From Actinosynnema pretiosum (GTDB taxonomy: Bacteria; Actinomycetota; Actinomycetes; Mycobacteriales; Pseudonocardiaceae): 64,000 nucleotides of DNA. The notes beneath the pieces are model-generated. The model was not told the DNA's origin, searched no databases, and was given only the letters and a program-made list of their open reading frames with translations. The DNA lies in the NCBI RefSeq assembly GCF_024171695.1, contig NZ_JAMTCF010000001.1, positions 673,061-737,060 of the forward strand. The letters are read 5' to 3'. Of the stretch, positions 50,665-59,613 are shown piece after piece. Position 1 is the first letter of the stretch. The number at the start of each line of letters is the position of its first letter. The translations under genes were made by a program, and so were the position numbers.

Positions 50665-53600
50665 TGCGGATCACCCGGCTGGTGCTGGAGCGGTACGGGG
50701 CGTTCGCCGACCGCGCGATCGACCTCGGACCGGGGTTGACGCTGGTGCTGGGGCCCAACGAGACGGGCAAGTCGACCGCGCTGGACGCGCTCGCCGACCT
50801 GCTGTGGTCGATCCCGCAGCAGTCCGGGCGGGCGTTCCGGTACCCCCGCAAGGAGCTGCGGGTGGGCGCGCGGGTGCTGCTGGGCGGGGTCGAGCACGAG
50901 GTGGCGCGGACGGCGTCCGGGCTGGTCGGGTTCGCGGACGGCGGCGGGGACGAGCCGTGGCGCGGGGACGGGGACGACCGGGCGCGGTGGCTGACCTCGT
51001 TCGGGTTGTCGCACGAGATGCTGCGGCTCGGCGGGCAGGACCTGTTCGAGGCCAAGGGCGACCTGGCGGCGCTGGTGTTCCGGGCGCGCAGCGGGCGGTC
51101 CGTGCACCGGCTGCTGGACGAGCTGACCGCGCGGGCCGACGCGCTGTACAAGCAGCACCGGGGCAGTCGGAGCGTGGTGACCCGGCAGGCGCTGGAGCGG
51201 TACCTGGAGGTCGACGGGAAGATCGCTGGGGCGATGGCCGACGCGACCCAGGTGCGCAGGGCCGAGGAGGACGTCGCGGCGCTGGCCAGGCGGGCCGAGA
51301 CGGCGGCGGTGGAGCTGCGGGAGGCCGAGGCCGGGCACGCGGGGGCCGCGGCGCGGGTGCGGGTCGCGGAGACCGCGCGGCGGTTGGCCGCGACCCGGCG
51401 GCGGGTCGCGGAGCTGCACCGGGCGGGGGCGTTCCTCGGGGTCGAGGGGATCGCGGCGTGGAGCCGGGCGACCGAGCGGTTGGAGAAGTTGGCGGGGGTC
51501 GCGGAGGACCTGGCCCGCGAGGTCGGGGAGACCGGGGCCGAGCGGGACGCGGTCCTGGTCGACGAGGCTCTGCTGGCCGACGCGGAACCGGTGGGGCGGC
51601 TGTACCGGGACCACGCGGCTCGGCTGGACGACGCTCAGCGGGCCGAGGGCGAGGAGGCGGACGCCGAGGCTGCGGACGCGCGCGCTCGGGTGGCGTTGGC
51701 CGGGTTGGTGGAGCCGGGTGAGGTTGCCGGGGGCTGGGACGAGGGCGGGGGCGAGGGCGAGGGCAAGGCCGCAGGTAGGGACGAAGGCAGGAGTGCGGGT
51801 GCTGGGCCAGCGGATGCAAGGGTTGCGGATGCCGGGTGGGGGGACGTTGAGCAGGCAGGTGCGGAGCAGGTAGGTGCCGTCCGGGCGGACGTTGAGCAGG
51901 CGGGCACCGGGCAGGCGGGGGTTGAGCAGGCTGACGCCCGGCAGGTAAGCGCTGGTCAGACGGGTGCCGGGTGGGCGGGCGCGGAGCGGGCTGGGGTTGG
52001 GCACGCGAACGTCGGGCAGGCAAACGACGGGCAGGCGAACGTCGGGCAGGCGAGTGCTGAACAGGCGAACGCCAGGCAGGCAAGTGCCGGGCAAGCAGGC
52101 ACCGGTCAAGCAGGCGCCGGGCTGGTTGGCCTGACGGGTGCCGGGCGCACGGGCGCGGACCGGGCCGGGGGCGGGGTTCGGTCCGTTGCCGAGTTGTTGG
52201 CCGGGCTCTGGGTCGGGGACGACCGGGCCGCCGAGCTGGACGTCGCGGCTGAGGCGTTGGACGACGCCGAGGCCCGGCTCGCCGAGCGGGCGCGCGACCT
52301 GGACGGGGCCGAGGAGGGCGTTGAGCCGCTCGACGTGCCCGACGACGCCGTCGCGGACGCGGTTCGGGAGGTCGTCGCGGCGGTCGAGGGGCCGGGGTCG
52401 GCGTTCGGCGCGCTGCGGCAGGCGCGGCAGGACGAGGCGGACGCGGAGCGGGAGCGGGTTTCGCTGCTGGCCGCCGTCGGGTTGGCCGCCGACGCGCTGG
52501 ACGGGGTGTCCGCGGTGCCGTCCGCCGAGGCGGTGCGGGTGGCCTCGGGCGAGCTGCTGGAGCGGCGGGGCGCGCTCGCCGACGCCTCGCGGCTCTTGGA
52601 GGAGGGCGAGAAGCGGGTTGCCGCGCTCGTCGCGCAGTTGGCCGACGCGGCGACCGGGGACGTCCCGGACCCCGGCGCCGTCGCCGACGCCCGCGCCGAG
52701 CGGGACGCGCTGCTCGCCCGCGCGCTGGGGGCGTGGCTGGCGGGGACGGCGCCCGCTGGTGAGCCGGAGCTGCCGGTCGCGCTCGAACGGGCCGTCGCGG
52801 GTGCGGACCGGATCGCCGACCGGGTCGCGGCGGACCGGGAAGCGGCGGGCAGGCGCGCGGTGCTGGTGGCCGACCACCGGCACGAGAGCGCCGAGGTCGA
52901 GCGCTGCCGGGGTGCGCTGGAGGCCGCCGCCGAGGCCGAGCGGGACGCCGGGCGGGCGTGGGACGCGGTGTGGGCGGGGGTCGCCGCGCCGCTGCCGCAG
53001 GACGGTGGCGCGTTCCGGGAGCGGCTCGCCGGGGCGCTGGACGCCGCAGGGCGGGCCGGGGTGGCGCGGGCTCGGGCCGAGGTGGTGGCGGTGGACGTCG
53101 AGCGGCAGCGGGGGTACCTCGCGGGGGTGCTCGCCGACGCCGGGCGGCCGAGGCCGGACGCCGACCTGGAGAGCCTGCTGGTCGCCGCCCGGACGGTGGT
53201 CGACGAGCACGAGCGGGCGCGGGCGGTGCTGGCCGTGGCGCGGGAGCGGCGGGCCGTGCGGGAGCGGGCGCTGCAGGACCTGGACCGGTTGCGCGAGGTC
53301 AGGGACGACGCGGCCGGGCACTGGCTGCGGTTGCTGGGCGAGGCCGGGTTGGCGGACATGCCGCCGGTGCGGTGGCAGCGGCGGCGCGAGGTGGTGGAGC
53401 GGGCCCGCGAGGAGCACCGGCGGGCCGAGGCGCACCGGTCGGCGGCCGAGGTGCTGCGGCGGCGGTGCGCGGAGTTCGCGGCGGAGCTGTCGCTGGTCGC
53501 GGCGCGGCACGGGGTGCCCGACGGGGCCGGGGCGGCGGAGGAGCTGGCCGAGCGGGTGGCCGCTGCCCGCGACGGGCTGGCCCGCGTGCGCGGGTTGGAC

Positions 53601-54734
53601 GAGCGGCTGGACCGGTTGGCCGGGCGGGTCGCGGAGGTCGAGGCCGAGCGGGGGCGGTTGACCGCGCTGCTGGACGGGTTGCGGGCCGAGCACGACGACG
53701 ACCTCGACGCCGCCGCCGCGCGCGGGCGGGAGCTGGTGGAGCTGGCCGAGGACGACCGGGAGCACCGGGCGGTGATCTCGGCCGCGCTGCCCGACGTGGA
53801 CGTGGACGACGTGGTGGAGGAGATCGCGGGCACCGACGACGAGGCGCTGGGAGCGGCGGCTCGGGTGGCGCGGGTCCGGTACGACGAGGCGGTCTCGCGG
53901 CACCAGGAGGTGCGGGACCGGTTGGCCGAGACCAGGGTCGGGCACCAGGAGCTGCTGTCGCGGCCGGGGGCGGCGGAGCTGCACGCCCGCGCCGGGGAGC
54001 GGTTGGCCGAGGTCGCGGACCGGGTCGAGGACTACGTGGTGGTGGAAATCCAGCGGCGGTTGCTGCGGCGGGAGCTGGAGGCGTACGAGCGCAAGCACGC
54101 CTCACCGCTGCTGGAGGCGGCCGGGCGGTTGCTGGAGCGGTTGACGGAGGGGCGGTACGTCGCGCTGCGGACGCACCAGGACCGGTCTGCGGCGCTGGCG
54201 GTGGTGGGGGCGGACGAGCGGGAGCGGTCGCCGCAGGAGTTGTCCGAGGGGACGGCGGACCAGGTCTTCCTGGCGTTGCGGCTGGCCGGGATCGCGTCGT
54301 TGCAGCGGGAGCGGGCGGGGCGGGGGTTGCCGGTGCTGCCCGTGGTGCTGGACGACGTGCTGATGACCTTCGACGACGCTCGGGCCGGGGCCGCGCTGCG
54401 GGTGATGGCGGGGCTGGCGGAGGAGTGGCAGGTGATCGTGCTGAGCCACCACGGGCACCTGCGGGACGTCGCCGGGGCGGTGGACGGGGTGTCGGTGGCC
54501 GAGCTGTCCTCGGCCCCGGAGCTGGAGGTGGCGCGCAGCGCCGAGGAGGTCAGGGACGCGGTCCGGCAGGCCGCGCCCGCTCCGGTGGGGGCGGTGCGGG
54601 CGGTGTCGCCGAAGGCGGGCGGGGTGAACGTGGCGGCGGTGCGGGAGTGGGCCCGTGCGAACGGGCGGCAGGTCGCGGACCGGGGGCGGATCCCCGCCGA
54701 CGTGGTGGAGGCCTACGAGCTGGCGCACCGGTAG
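50664..54734 (+). CDS. SbcC/YhaN-like SMC-type ATPase fused to an Lsr2-type DNA-binding domain
   Basis: 1356 aa. The N-terminal ATPase lobe has Walker A GPNETGKSTALDALAD (near residue 32). Long Ala/Glu/Arg coiled coils occupy about 170-1130. The C-terminal lobe has LSEGTADQVFLALRLA (signature) and Walker B LPVVLDDVLMTFDDAR, then the His-switch QVIVLSHHGHL. Residues 395-489 are an in-frame array of nineteen 5-residue units. The last 35 residues (GGVNVAAVREWARANGRQVA then DRGRIPADVVEAYELAH) match the Lsr2 C-terminal domain with its RGR minor-groove contact. The partner is the overlapping YhaO-like nuclease. The fusion may direct the complex to A+T-rich, xenogeneic DNA; that is inference. Confidence 0.9.
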   Translation: MRITRLVLERYGAFADRAIDLGPGLTLVLGPNETGKSTALDALADLLWSIPQQSGRAFRYPRKELRVGARVLLGGVEHEVARTASGLVGFADGGGDEPWRGDGDDRARWLTSFGLSHEMLRLGGQDLFEAKGDLAALVFRARSGRSVHRLLDELTARADALYKQHRGSRSVVTRQALERYLEVDGKIAGAMADATQVRRAEEDVAALARRAETAAVELREAEAGHAGAAARVRVAETARRLAATRRRVAELHRAGAFLGVEGIAAWSRATERLEKLAGVAEDLAREVGETGAERDAVLVDEALLADAEPVGRLYRDHAARLDDAQRAEGEEADAEAADARARVALAGLVEPGEVAGGWDEGGGEGEGKAAGRDEGRSAGAGPADARVADAGWGDVEQAGAEQVGAVRADVEQAGTGQAGVEQADARQVSAGQTGAGWAGAERAGVGHANVGQANDGQANVGQASAEQANARQASAGQAGTGQAGAGLVGLTGAGRTGADRAGGGVRSVAELLAGLWVGDDRAAELDVAAEALDDAEARLAERARDLDGAEEGVEPLDVPDDAVADAVREVVAAVEGPGSAFGALRQARQDEADAERERVSLLAAVGLAADALDGVSAVPSAEAVRVASGELLERRGALADASRLLEEGEKRVAALVAQLADAATGDVPDPGAVADARAERDALLARALGAWLAGTAPAGEPELPVALERAVAGADRIADRVAADREAAGRRAVLVADHRHESAEVERCRGALEAAAEAERDAGRAWDAVWAGVAAPLPQDGGAFRERLAGALDAAGRAGVARARAEVVAVDVERQRGYLAGVLADAGRPRPDADLESLLVAARTVVDEHERARAVLAVARERRAVRERALQDLDRLREVRDDAAGHWLRLLGEAGLADMPPVRWQRRREVVERAREEHRRAEAHRSAAEVLRRRCAEFAAELSLVAARHGVPDGAGAAEELAERVAAARDGLARVRGLDERLDRLAGRVAEVEAERGRLTALLDGLRAEHDDDLDAAAARGRELVELAEDDREHRAVISAALPDVDVDDVVEEIAGTDDEALGAAARVARVRYDEAVSRHQEVRDRLAETRVGHQELLSRPGAAELHARAGERLAEVADRVEDYVVVEIQRRLLRRELEAYERKHASPLLEAAGRLLERLTEGRYVALRTHQDRSAALAVVGADERERSPQELSEGTADQVFLALRLAGIASLQRERAGRGLPVLPVVLDDVLMTFDDARAGAALRVMAGLAEEWQVIVLSHHGHLRDVAGAVDGVSVAELSSAPELEVARSAEEVRDAVRQAAPAPVGAVRAVSPKAGGVNVAAVREWARANGRQVADRGRIPADVVEAYELAHR
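51846..52130 (+). repeat. In-frame 15-bp minisatellite in the ATPase gene, 19 units
   Basis: 285 bases read as nineteen successive pentapeptides, mostly x-x-Q-A-(G/N/S/D), for example VEQAG, TGQAG, VGQAN, DGQAN, AEQAN, ARQAS and AGQAG. The DNA unit is close to GTCGGGCAGGCGAAC, with GGGCAGGC repeated. Every unit is exactly 15 bases, so the frame is preserved. Confidence 0.85.
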
Positions 54735-54787
54735 GGCGGGGGCGCCTGCGGGGCGGGGGCACCGGCAGGGGCGGGACGGTGGGCGCT

Positions 54788-56269
54788 TCAGTGGCGGGAC
54801 CGGGGTTCCGCCGCCGCCTGGCGGACGTCGATCTTCTCGATCAGGTCCCTCGCCAGCTCCTCGTCCAGGTCGTCGTCGCGGACCGCCGTGCTCAGGGCCT
54901 GGCGCTGCCCGTCGAAGGTCCCGTGCTGGGACACGAGGTCCTCCGCCCACTCGCGCATCCGCTCGGTCGCCGCCCGCTCCTCGCGGACGTCGAACTCCAG
55001 CGCCCGCGCCAGCGGGCCGATGGTCGGGGCCTGGAGCAGGAGGGTGCCCAGGGTGACCAGGAGGGCGATCGCCTGCACGGCGTCCCGGCCGGGGACCGAC
55101 TCCGGGACGGCTGAGGCCGCCGCGAGGGTGAGGATGCCGCGCATCCCGGTCCAGCCGACGAGCAGGTTCTCCTTCGCGGTCGGGGCGCCGAGGCGGGGGC
55201 GCCTGCGGCCGGGCGTCCTGGCTTCGCGGCGGCGGGCGCGGGCTCGTTTGCGCGGGGAGCGGGCGGCCAGGTGGAGGGACAGGGCCCAGCGGCCGAACAG
55301 GGCGTAGACGCCCGCCAGGCGCAGGGTGATCGCGGCGACCAGGAGGACGCCGGAGGCGAGCAGGACCGCCGCCAGGTCCTCCTGCTCCGCCAGGACGAAG
55401 CGCAGGCGCAGGCCGATGTAGGCGAACACGAAGGTCTCCAGGAGGAAGTCCACCACCGCCCAGACGGACTTCTCCTGGATGCGGGTCAGGTGCGCGCCGG
55501 GGTAGCGGTGCCTGGGGTCCAGGGTCATGTTGGCGGTCACGACGAACGACGCCACCACCACCGCGATGATCCCCGACGCGTGCACCTCCTCGGCCGCCAG
55601 GTAGACGGTGAACGGGAGGAGCAGGACGAGGGTGGTCTCCAGGGTGGTGTTGCCCAGGCGCTTGCGGACGGCCAGGGTCGCGGCGGCGAAGACGCCGCCC
55701 ACCAGGACGCCCACGGTGAGCTTGTACGCGAACTGGGTGATGCCGCCCGCGATCGTGGCGTGGCCGCCGTCCACCGCCAGCAGGGTGATGCTGAACAGGG
55801 TCAGCGCGGTCGCGTCGTTGACCAGGCTTTCACCGATGAGGATCGACGTCACCCTTCTGGGGAGGCCGATCCGCTCGCCGTGGGTGACGGTGGTGATCGT
55901 GTCGGGAGGGGCCAGGACGGCGCCGAGGACGAAGGCCACCCCGCCGAGGGACGGCAGGACCCAGGACGCCACGAAGCCCAGCGCGAACGTGGTCAGCACG
56001 ACCAGCACCACGCCCAGGTGCACGATCGGCCTCAGGTTCGCGCCGAACCCGGTGAATGCGGCCCCCCGCGCGGCCGAGTACAGCAGGGGCGGCACGACGA
56101 TCGCCAGGATCAGGTCGCTGTCCAGTTCCAGCTTCGGCATCCAGGGCAGGAACGAAGCGGCTGCCGCCAGGACGACCACGATCAGGCCCGGTTCCACGCC
56201 CCTGCGCCGCGCCACCGCCGTGATCGCCAGTCCCGCCCCGACGATGAGCAGGACCTGGACGCCGTTCAC
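54788..56269 (-). CDS. CPA1-type Na+/H+ antiporter (NhaP-like)
   Basis: 493 aa from GTG 56269. About 12 membrane helices (residues 1-410). Conserved transport residues occur in LAPPDTITTVTHGERIGLPRR and the Asn-Asp pair of ILIGESLVNDATALTLF. A basic loop (SPRKRARARRREARTPGRRR) interrupts helices about 335-365. The C-terminal cytoplasmic tail is about 70 residues (FDVREERAATERMREWAEDL). It exchanges protons for Na+ or K+. It converges on the ATPase gene with a 53-base gap; an operon partner is lacking. Confidence 0.91.
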   Translation of the reverse strand: MNGVQVLLIVGAGLAITAVARRRGVEPGLIVVVLAAAASFLPWMPKLELDSDLILAIVVPPLLYSAARGAAFTGFGANLRPIVHLGVVLVVLTTFALGFVASWVLPSLGGVAFVLGAVLAPPDTITTVTHGERIGLPRRVTSILIGESLVNDATALTLFSITLLAVDGGHATIAGGITQFAYKLTVGVLVGGVFAAATLAVRKRLGNTTLETTLVLLLPFTVYLAAEEVHASGIIAVVVASFVVTANMTLDPRHRYPGAHLTRIQEKSVWAVVDFLLETFVFAYIGLRLRFVLAEQEDLAAVLLASGVLLVAAITLRLAGVYALFGRWALSLHLAARSPRKRARARRREARTPGRRRPRLGAPTAKENLLVGWTGMRGILTLAAASAVPESVPGRDAVQAIALLVTLGTLLLQAPTIGPLARALEFDVREERAATERMREWAEDLVSQHGTFDGQRQALSTAVRDDDLDEELARDLIEKIDVRQAAAEPRSRH

Positions 56270-56431
56270 CCTCGTTCACCCGGACGCACGTGGGCGGACG
56301 CTACGCGCGCGCGGGCGGTCCGGCCCGGCCGCCGGGTGGAGGTAATTCGACCAGGTGATGGTGTCGCCGTTGCTTCGGTACGCCGCAATTCACGGGGGCG
56401 GGTGAGCGTTCGCCGTCCCTACACTGATCGA

Positions 56432-57193
56432 ATGCGGCAGCAAGATCGGTTTTCGCTCATTCTCGATCGGCTGAACCACAGCGGTTCGGTCACCGTGGGC
56501 GAGCTGTCCGGGGCGACCGGCGCGTCCGCCGCCTCGGTCCGGCGGGACCTGCGGTCGCTGGAGGAGCAGCAGCTGCTCAAGCGCACGCACGGCGGCGCGG
56601 TGTCCACCGAGGTGATCTACGAGCTGCCGCAGCGCTACCGGGCGGGGCGCAACCAGCAGCAGAAGCGGCGGATCGCCGAGGCCGCGGCGGCGCTGGTGGA
56701 CGAGGACGTGCGGTCGGTGGGGCTGGGCGGGGGCACGACGACCACCGAGCTGGCCCGGCTGCTCGCGACGGGCAAGCCGCTCAAAGTGGTCACCAACGCG
56801 CTCAACATCGCGGGTGACCTGTCGGTGCGGCCGTCGATCGACCTGGTGGTGACCGGGGGCGGGGTGCGGCCGGACTCGTACGAGCTGGTGGGGCCGATCG
56901 CGGACCGGGCGCTGGCCGGGATCAGCGTGGACCTGGTGTTCCTGGCCGCGGCCGGGGTGGACTCGGTGCTCGGGGTCAGCTCGGGCGACGAGATCGGGGC
57001 GAACACCGACCACAGCCTGATGTCGACCGGGCGGCGGGTGGTGGTGCTGGCCGACCCGGAGGTGGTGGGGCGGCGGGCGTTCGCGCGGGTGGCGCCGGTG
57101 AGCGCGGTGTCCGTGCTGGTCACGGGCGCGGCTGCGGACCAGGACGAGCTGGCCCGGCTGCGGGCGGCCGGGGTCGCGGTGGTCATCGCCTGA
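56432..57193 (+). CDS. DeoR-family transcriptional regulator
   Basis: 253 aa from ATG 56432. TACACT lies 6 bases upstream and no SD exists, so the mRNA is probably leaderless. HTH_DeoR at residues 3-58 (FSLILDRLNHSGSVTVGELSGATGASAASVRRDLRSLEEQQLLKRTHGG) with the family's recognition helix. The DeoRC sensor domain at 75-230 has VGLGGGTTTTELARLL, VTNALNIA, VVTGGGVRPDSYELVG and SSGDEIGANTD, the phosphosugar-binding pattern. The effector is probably a sugar phosphate. No sugar-metabolism genes follow within the window; the GH114 gene is 300 bases downstream. Confidence 0.91.
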   Translation: MRQQDRFSLILDRLNHSGSVTVGELSGATGASAASVRRDLRSLEEQQLLKRTHGGAVSTEVIYELPQRYRAGRNQQQKRRIAEAAAALVDEDVRSVGLGGGTTTTELARLLATGKPLKVVTNALNIAGDLSVRPSIDLVVTGGGVRPDSYELVGPIADRALAGISVDLVFLAAAGVDSVLGVSSGDEIGANTDHSLMSTGRRVVVLADPEVVGRRAFARVAPVSAVSVLVTGAAADQDELARLRAAGVAVVIA

Positions 57194-57495
57194 GGACGCG
57201 ACCGTGAGCGCCTGAGGTCACGGCCGTCATCACTTGAGGACGCGGCGGGGGCGGGACGCGGCGGGTTGGGCGTTCCAGGGCTGGGCCGGGCGTGGCGTTG
57301 CTGGGCGTTGCGGCCTGCCTGGCGCGTGCCCGAATGAGCACCGCTCGGTTTGCCAGGTGTGCGCGAATGCGCGGTTGCCGGGTGAGCGCTCGTGCGCGTC
57401 CACGCTCGGGTGCCTCGCCCGTGGTCCGCTCAGGTGCGGTCGGGGCGGGTCGTTGTGGCTGGGGTCGGTCACGCGAGACACCGGGAAGGTGTTCC
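57194..57495. other. Spacer with short G+C-rich repeats before the GH114 gene
   Basis: 300 bases. GCGCGGTTGCCGGGTGAGCG and nearby GGTTTGCCAGG-type words echo the repeats at 22250-22510. The first 40 bases after the DeoR stop repeat TGAGGACGCG/CCTGAGGTCACG. No terminator or gene is recognised; the GH114 promoter is presumably near 57450. Confidence 0.4.
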
Positions 57496-58386
57496 ATGCG
57501 CCTGCGCACCACCAAGCGAAACCTCGTCGCCTTCTTCGCCGCCCTGCTCGCGACGGTCGCCATCGCCGCGCCCGCCGCCGACGCGGCTCCCCCGACGTGG
57601 CGCCCGGTGAAGGCCGACCGCTGGCAGTACCAGCTCAACCCCGCCTCCACCGGCGCGGGCACGGCGGGCGGGATCACGATCAGCCCGTGCAGCCGGTCCG
57701 CGACCAGCGGGCCCCCGTGCGTGAAGCCGACGGTGTACGAGATCGACCTGTACGGCCCGGACGGCCGGACCCCGAACACCGCCGCCGTGCAGGCCATCCA
57801 CGGGGTGGGCGCGCGGGCGGTCTGCTACGTCGACGGCGGCACCTGGGAGGAGTGGCGGCCCGACGCGGGCGCGTACCCGGCCTCGGTCAAGGGCGCGGAC
57901 ATGGACGAGTGGCCGGGCGAGAAGTGGCTGGACGTGCGCAACACCGCCGCGCTGCTGCCGATCGTGGACGCGCGGGTGGCGAAGTGCGCCAAGGCCGGGT
58001 TCGACGCGGTCGAGTTCGACAACGTGGACGGCTGGGCCAACGACACGGGCTTCCCGCTGACCGCCGCGCAGCAGCTCAAGTACAACCGCTCGATCGCGGC
58101 CGTGGCGCGGAAGTACGGCTTGGCGGTGGGCCTGAAGAACGACCTGGACCAGGTGAAGGACCTCGTCGGGAACTTCGACTTCGCGGTGAACGAGCAGTGC
58201 CAGCAGTTCGACGAGTGCGGGCTGCTGAAGCCGTTCCTGGACGCGGGCAAGGCGGTCGTGCAGATCGAGTACTCCGACCAGGGCGCGCGGGCTGGCGGGT
58301 TCTGCGCCCAGGCGAACGCGGCCGGGCGCAGCGCGGTCCTCAAGCAGCTCTCGCTCAAGGCCGCCCCCTGGACACCCTGCCGCTAG
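57496..58386 (+). CDS. Secreted GH114 endo-alpha-1,4-polygalactosaminidase-like protein
   Basis: 296 aa from ATG 57496, with GGGAAGG upstream. The signal peptide ends near PAADAAPP. The GH114 (TIM-barrel) signature elements are present: WQYQLN, YEIDLYGPD, VCYVDGGTWEEWRPD, EWPGEKWLDVRN, FDAVEFDNVDGW (acidic catalytic residues), GLKNDLDQVKDL and VNEQCQQFDECG. Family members cleave partially N-acetylated polygalactosamine, a matrix polymer. Four or more Cys suggest disulfides in the secreted enzyme. The stop is only 6 bases from the convergent small gene. Confidence 0.92.
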   Translation: MRLRTTKRNLVAFFAALLATVAIAAPAADAAPPTWRPVKADRWQYQLNPASTGAGTAGGITISPCSRSATSGPPCVKPTVYEIDLYGPDGRTPNTAAVQAIHGVGARAVCYVDGGTWEEWRPDAGAYPASVKGADMDEWPGEKWLDVRNTAALLPIVDARVAKCAKAGFDAVEFDNVDGWANDTGFPLTAAQQLKYNRSIAAVARKYGLAVGLKNDLDQVKDLVGNFDFAVNEQCQQFDECGLLKPFLDAGKAVVQIEYSDQGARAGGFCAQANAAGRSAVLKQLSLKAAPWTPCR

Positions 58387-58392
58387 CCCCGT

Positions 58393-58560
58393 TCAGGGGT
58401 GCACCGGCTGGACCGCAGGGGTCACCGACATTGTCGGCGGCCCCTGCGGAGCCGTCCCCACCCCTCCTGCCACGAACAGCGCCGAGACCAGGACCGCCCC
58501 CGCGACCGCCGACCCGAGCGACAACCGGACCAGCGACCTCAATCGCAGCGTGATGTACAT
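58393..58560 (-). CDS. Small secreted or single-pass membrane peptide
   Basis: 55 aa from ATG 58560 (MYITLRLRSLVRLSLG), with a weak GGGGG upstream. A basic N-terminus and hydrophobic core (SAVAGAVLVSALFVAGGVG) are followed by a Pro-rich tail (TAPQGPPTMSVTPAVQPVHP). This looks like a signal or anchor peptide. No family is recognised. It converges on GH114. Confidence 0.5.
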   Translation of the reverse strand: MYITLRLRSLVRLSLGSAVAGAVLVSALFVAGGVGTAPQGPPTMSVTPAVQPVHP

Positions 58561-58763
58561 CCCGAACCCCCGTTCACGAGAATTCCCCCGATTTCCATGA
58601 TGACCACCCGAACGCGCCACAGTCCAAGTCGACTTGCGGTAGCGGACCGGAGTGAGCGGGTCCACTCGGGTAACACCGGGTGGGCGCACCCGGATATCCA
58701 CCCCAGAACGCGGGAGCCGACTCGGGTCCCCTCTTCCGGGTGACCGGAGAAAGGCCGGGGAGA

Positions 58764-59579
58764 ATGCCGGAGTCCAATACAGGGGTGGTTGACGGGCTGG
58801 ACGACCTCGGTCCGGTGCTGCGCGACATCGGCACCGGCATGATGGCGCGCACCAGGGCCAAGCTGGCGAACAGCCCGGAGACGCGGGCGTTCCTGGAGAT
58901 CGGCCTCGACCTGCTGCGCGAGGACCTGATCCAGCACACCGGCCCGGACTTCGACCACGGGACGCCGTCGCGGCTGTTCGACTCGCTCTCCCGCGAGCGG
59001 GTCCTCGCCCGGCCGGAGGCGCAGGAGCTGCTGCTGAGCGTGAACATGTTCCGGCACCGCTGGGAGCGCAAGGACCGGTACAGCGAGGACCTCATCTCGT
59101 ACGCGTTCCGGCTGACCCCGCAGCTGAGGCGGATGGACGGGGTGCGCGCCGCGACCACCGCGCTGATCGGCCAGGTCAGCCTGGGCGAGCTGGTCAGGCT
59201 GCTCGCGCGGGCCGAGCTGGAGGCGCTGCGGAGCGACCCGCTGGTGTGCGTGCAGGCCATCCTGCAGAGCGCGCTGCCCAACCACACGCGGGTGCGCGAG
59301 TTCTGCAAGGCGCACCTGGACGAGCTGCTGCCGCGCTGGGCGGACCTCTACCGGGACGTCGCGGTCGCGTACGGCCTCGCGCTCCGGCCGGGGCGGACGT
59401 GGCTGGACGTCGCGCTGCTGTTCAACACCGCCATCGTCGGCGAGCTGCACTGGACGCGGGTGTCCGCGCGCCCCGCGCTCGCGAACGGCGAATCGGTGCT
59501 CACCGGCGCGCTGCTCGCGATGATGCCCGCGCTGGTCGACGGGATTTCCGACGACGTCGACCGGCAATTCGCGCGCTGA
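58764..59579 (+). CDS. Hypothetical helical protein
   Basis: 271 aa from ATG 58764, with AAAGG 10 bases upstream (GGGGAG is nearer but too close). Almost wholly alpha-helical: LGPVLRDIGTGMMARTRAKLA, RVLARPEAQELLLSVNMFRHR, TALIGQVSLGELVRLLARAEL, WADLYRDVAVAYGL and a hydrophobic WLDVALLFNTAIVGELHW. The layout resembles TetR-like ligand domains, but no HTH is evident at the N-terminus. I do not recognise it. Confidence 0.65.
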   Translation: MPESNTGVVDGLDDLGPVLRDIGTGMMARTRAKLANSPETRAFLEIGLDLLREDLIQHTGPDFDHGTPSRLFDSLSRERVLARPEAQELLLSVNMFRHRWERKDRYSEDLISYAFRLTPQLRRMDGVRAATTALIGQVSLGELVRLLARAELEALRSDPLVCVQAILQSALPNHTRVREFCKAHLDELLPRWADLYRDVAVAYGLALRPGRTWLDVALLFNTAIVGELHWTRVSARPALANGESVLTGALLAMMPALVDGISDDVDRQFAR

Positions 59580-59613
59580 CCCCGATCGCCGGGACCGGCG
59601 CCGGAATGCGGTT

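Noticed and set aside
50010-54098. 1362-codon open frame on the minus strand opposite the nuclease-ATPase genes
   Set aside because: It is Pro/Arg/Gln/His-rich low complexity with no domain, and the plus strand carries clear Mre11 and SMC motifs. High G+C keeps the antisense frame open.
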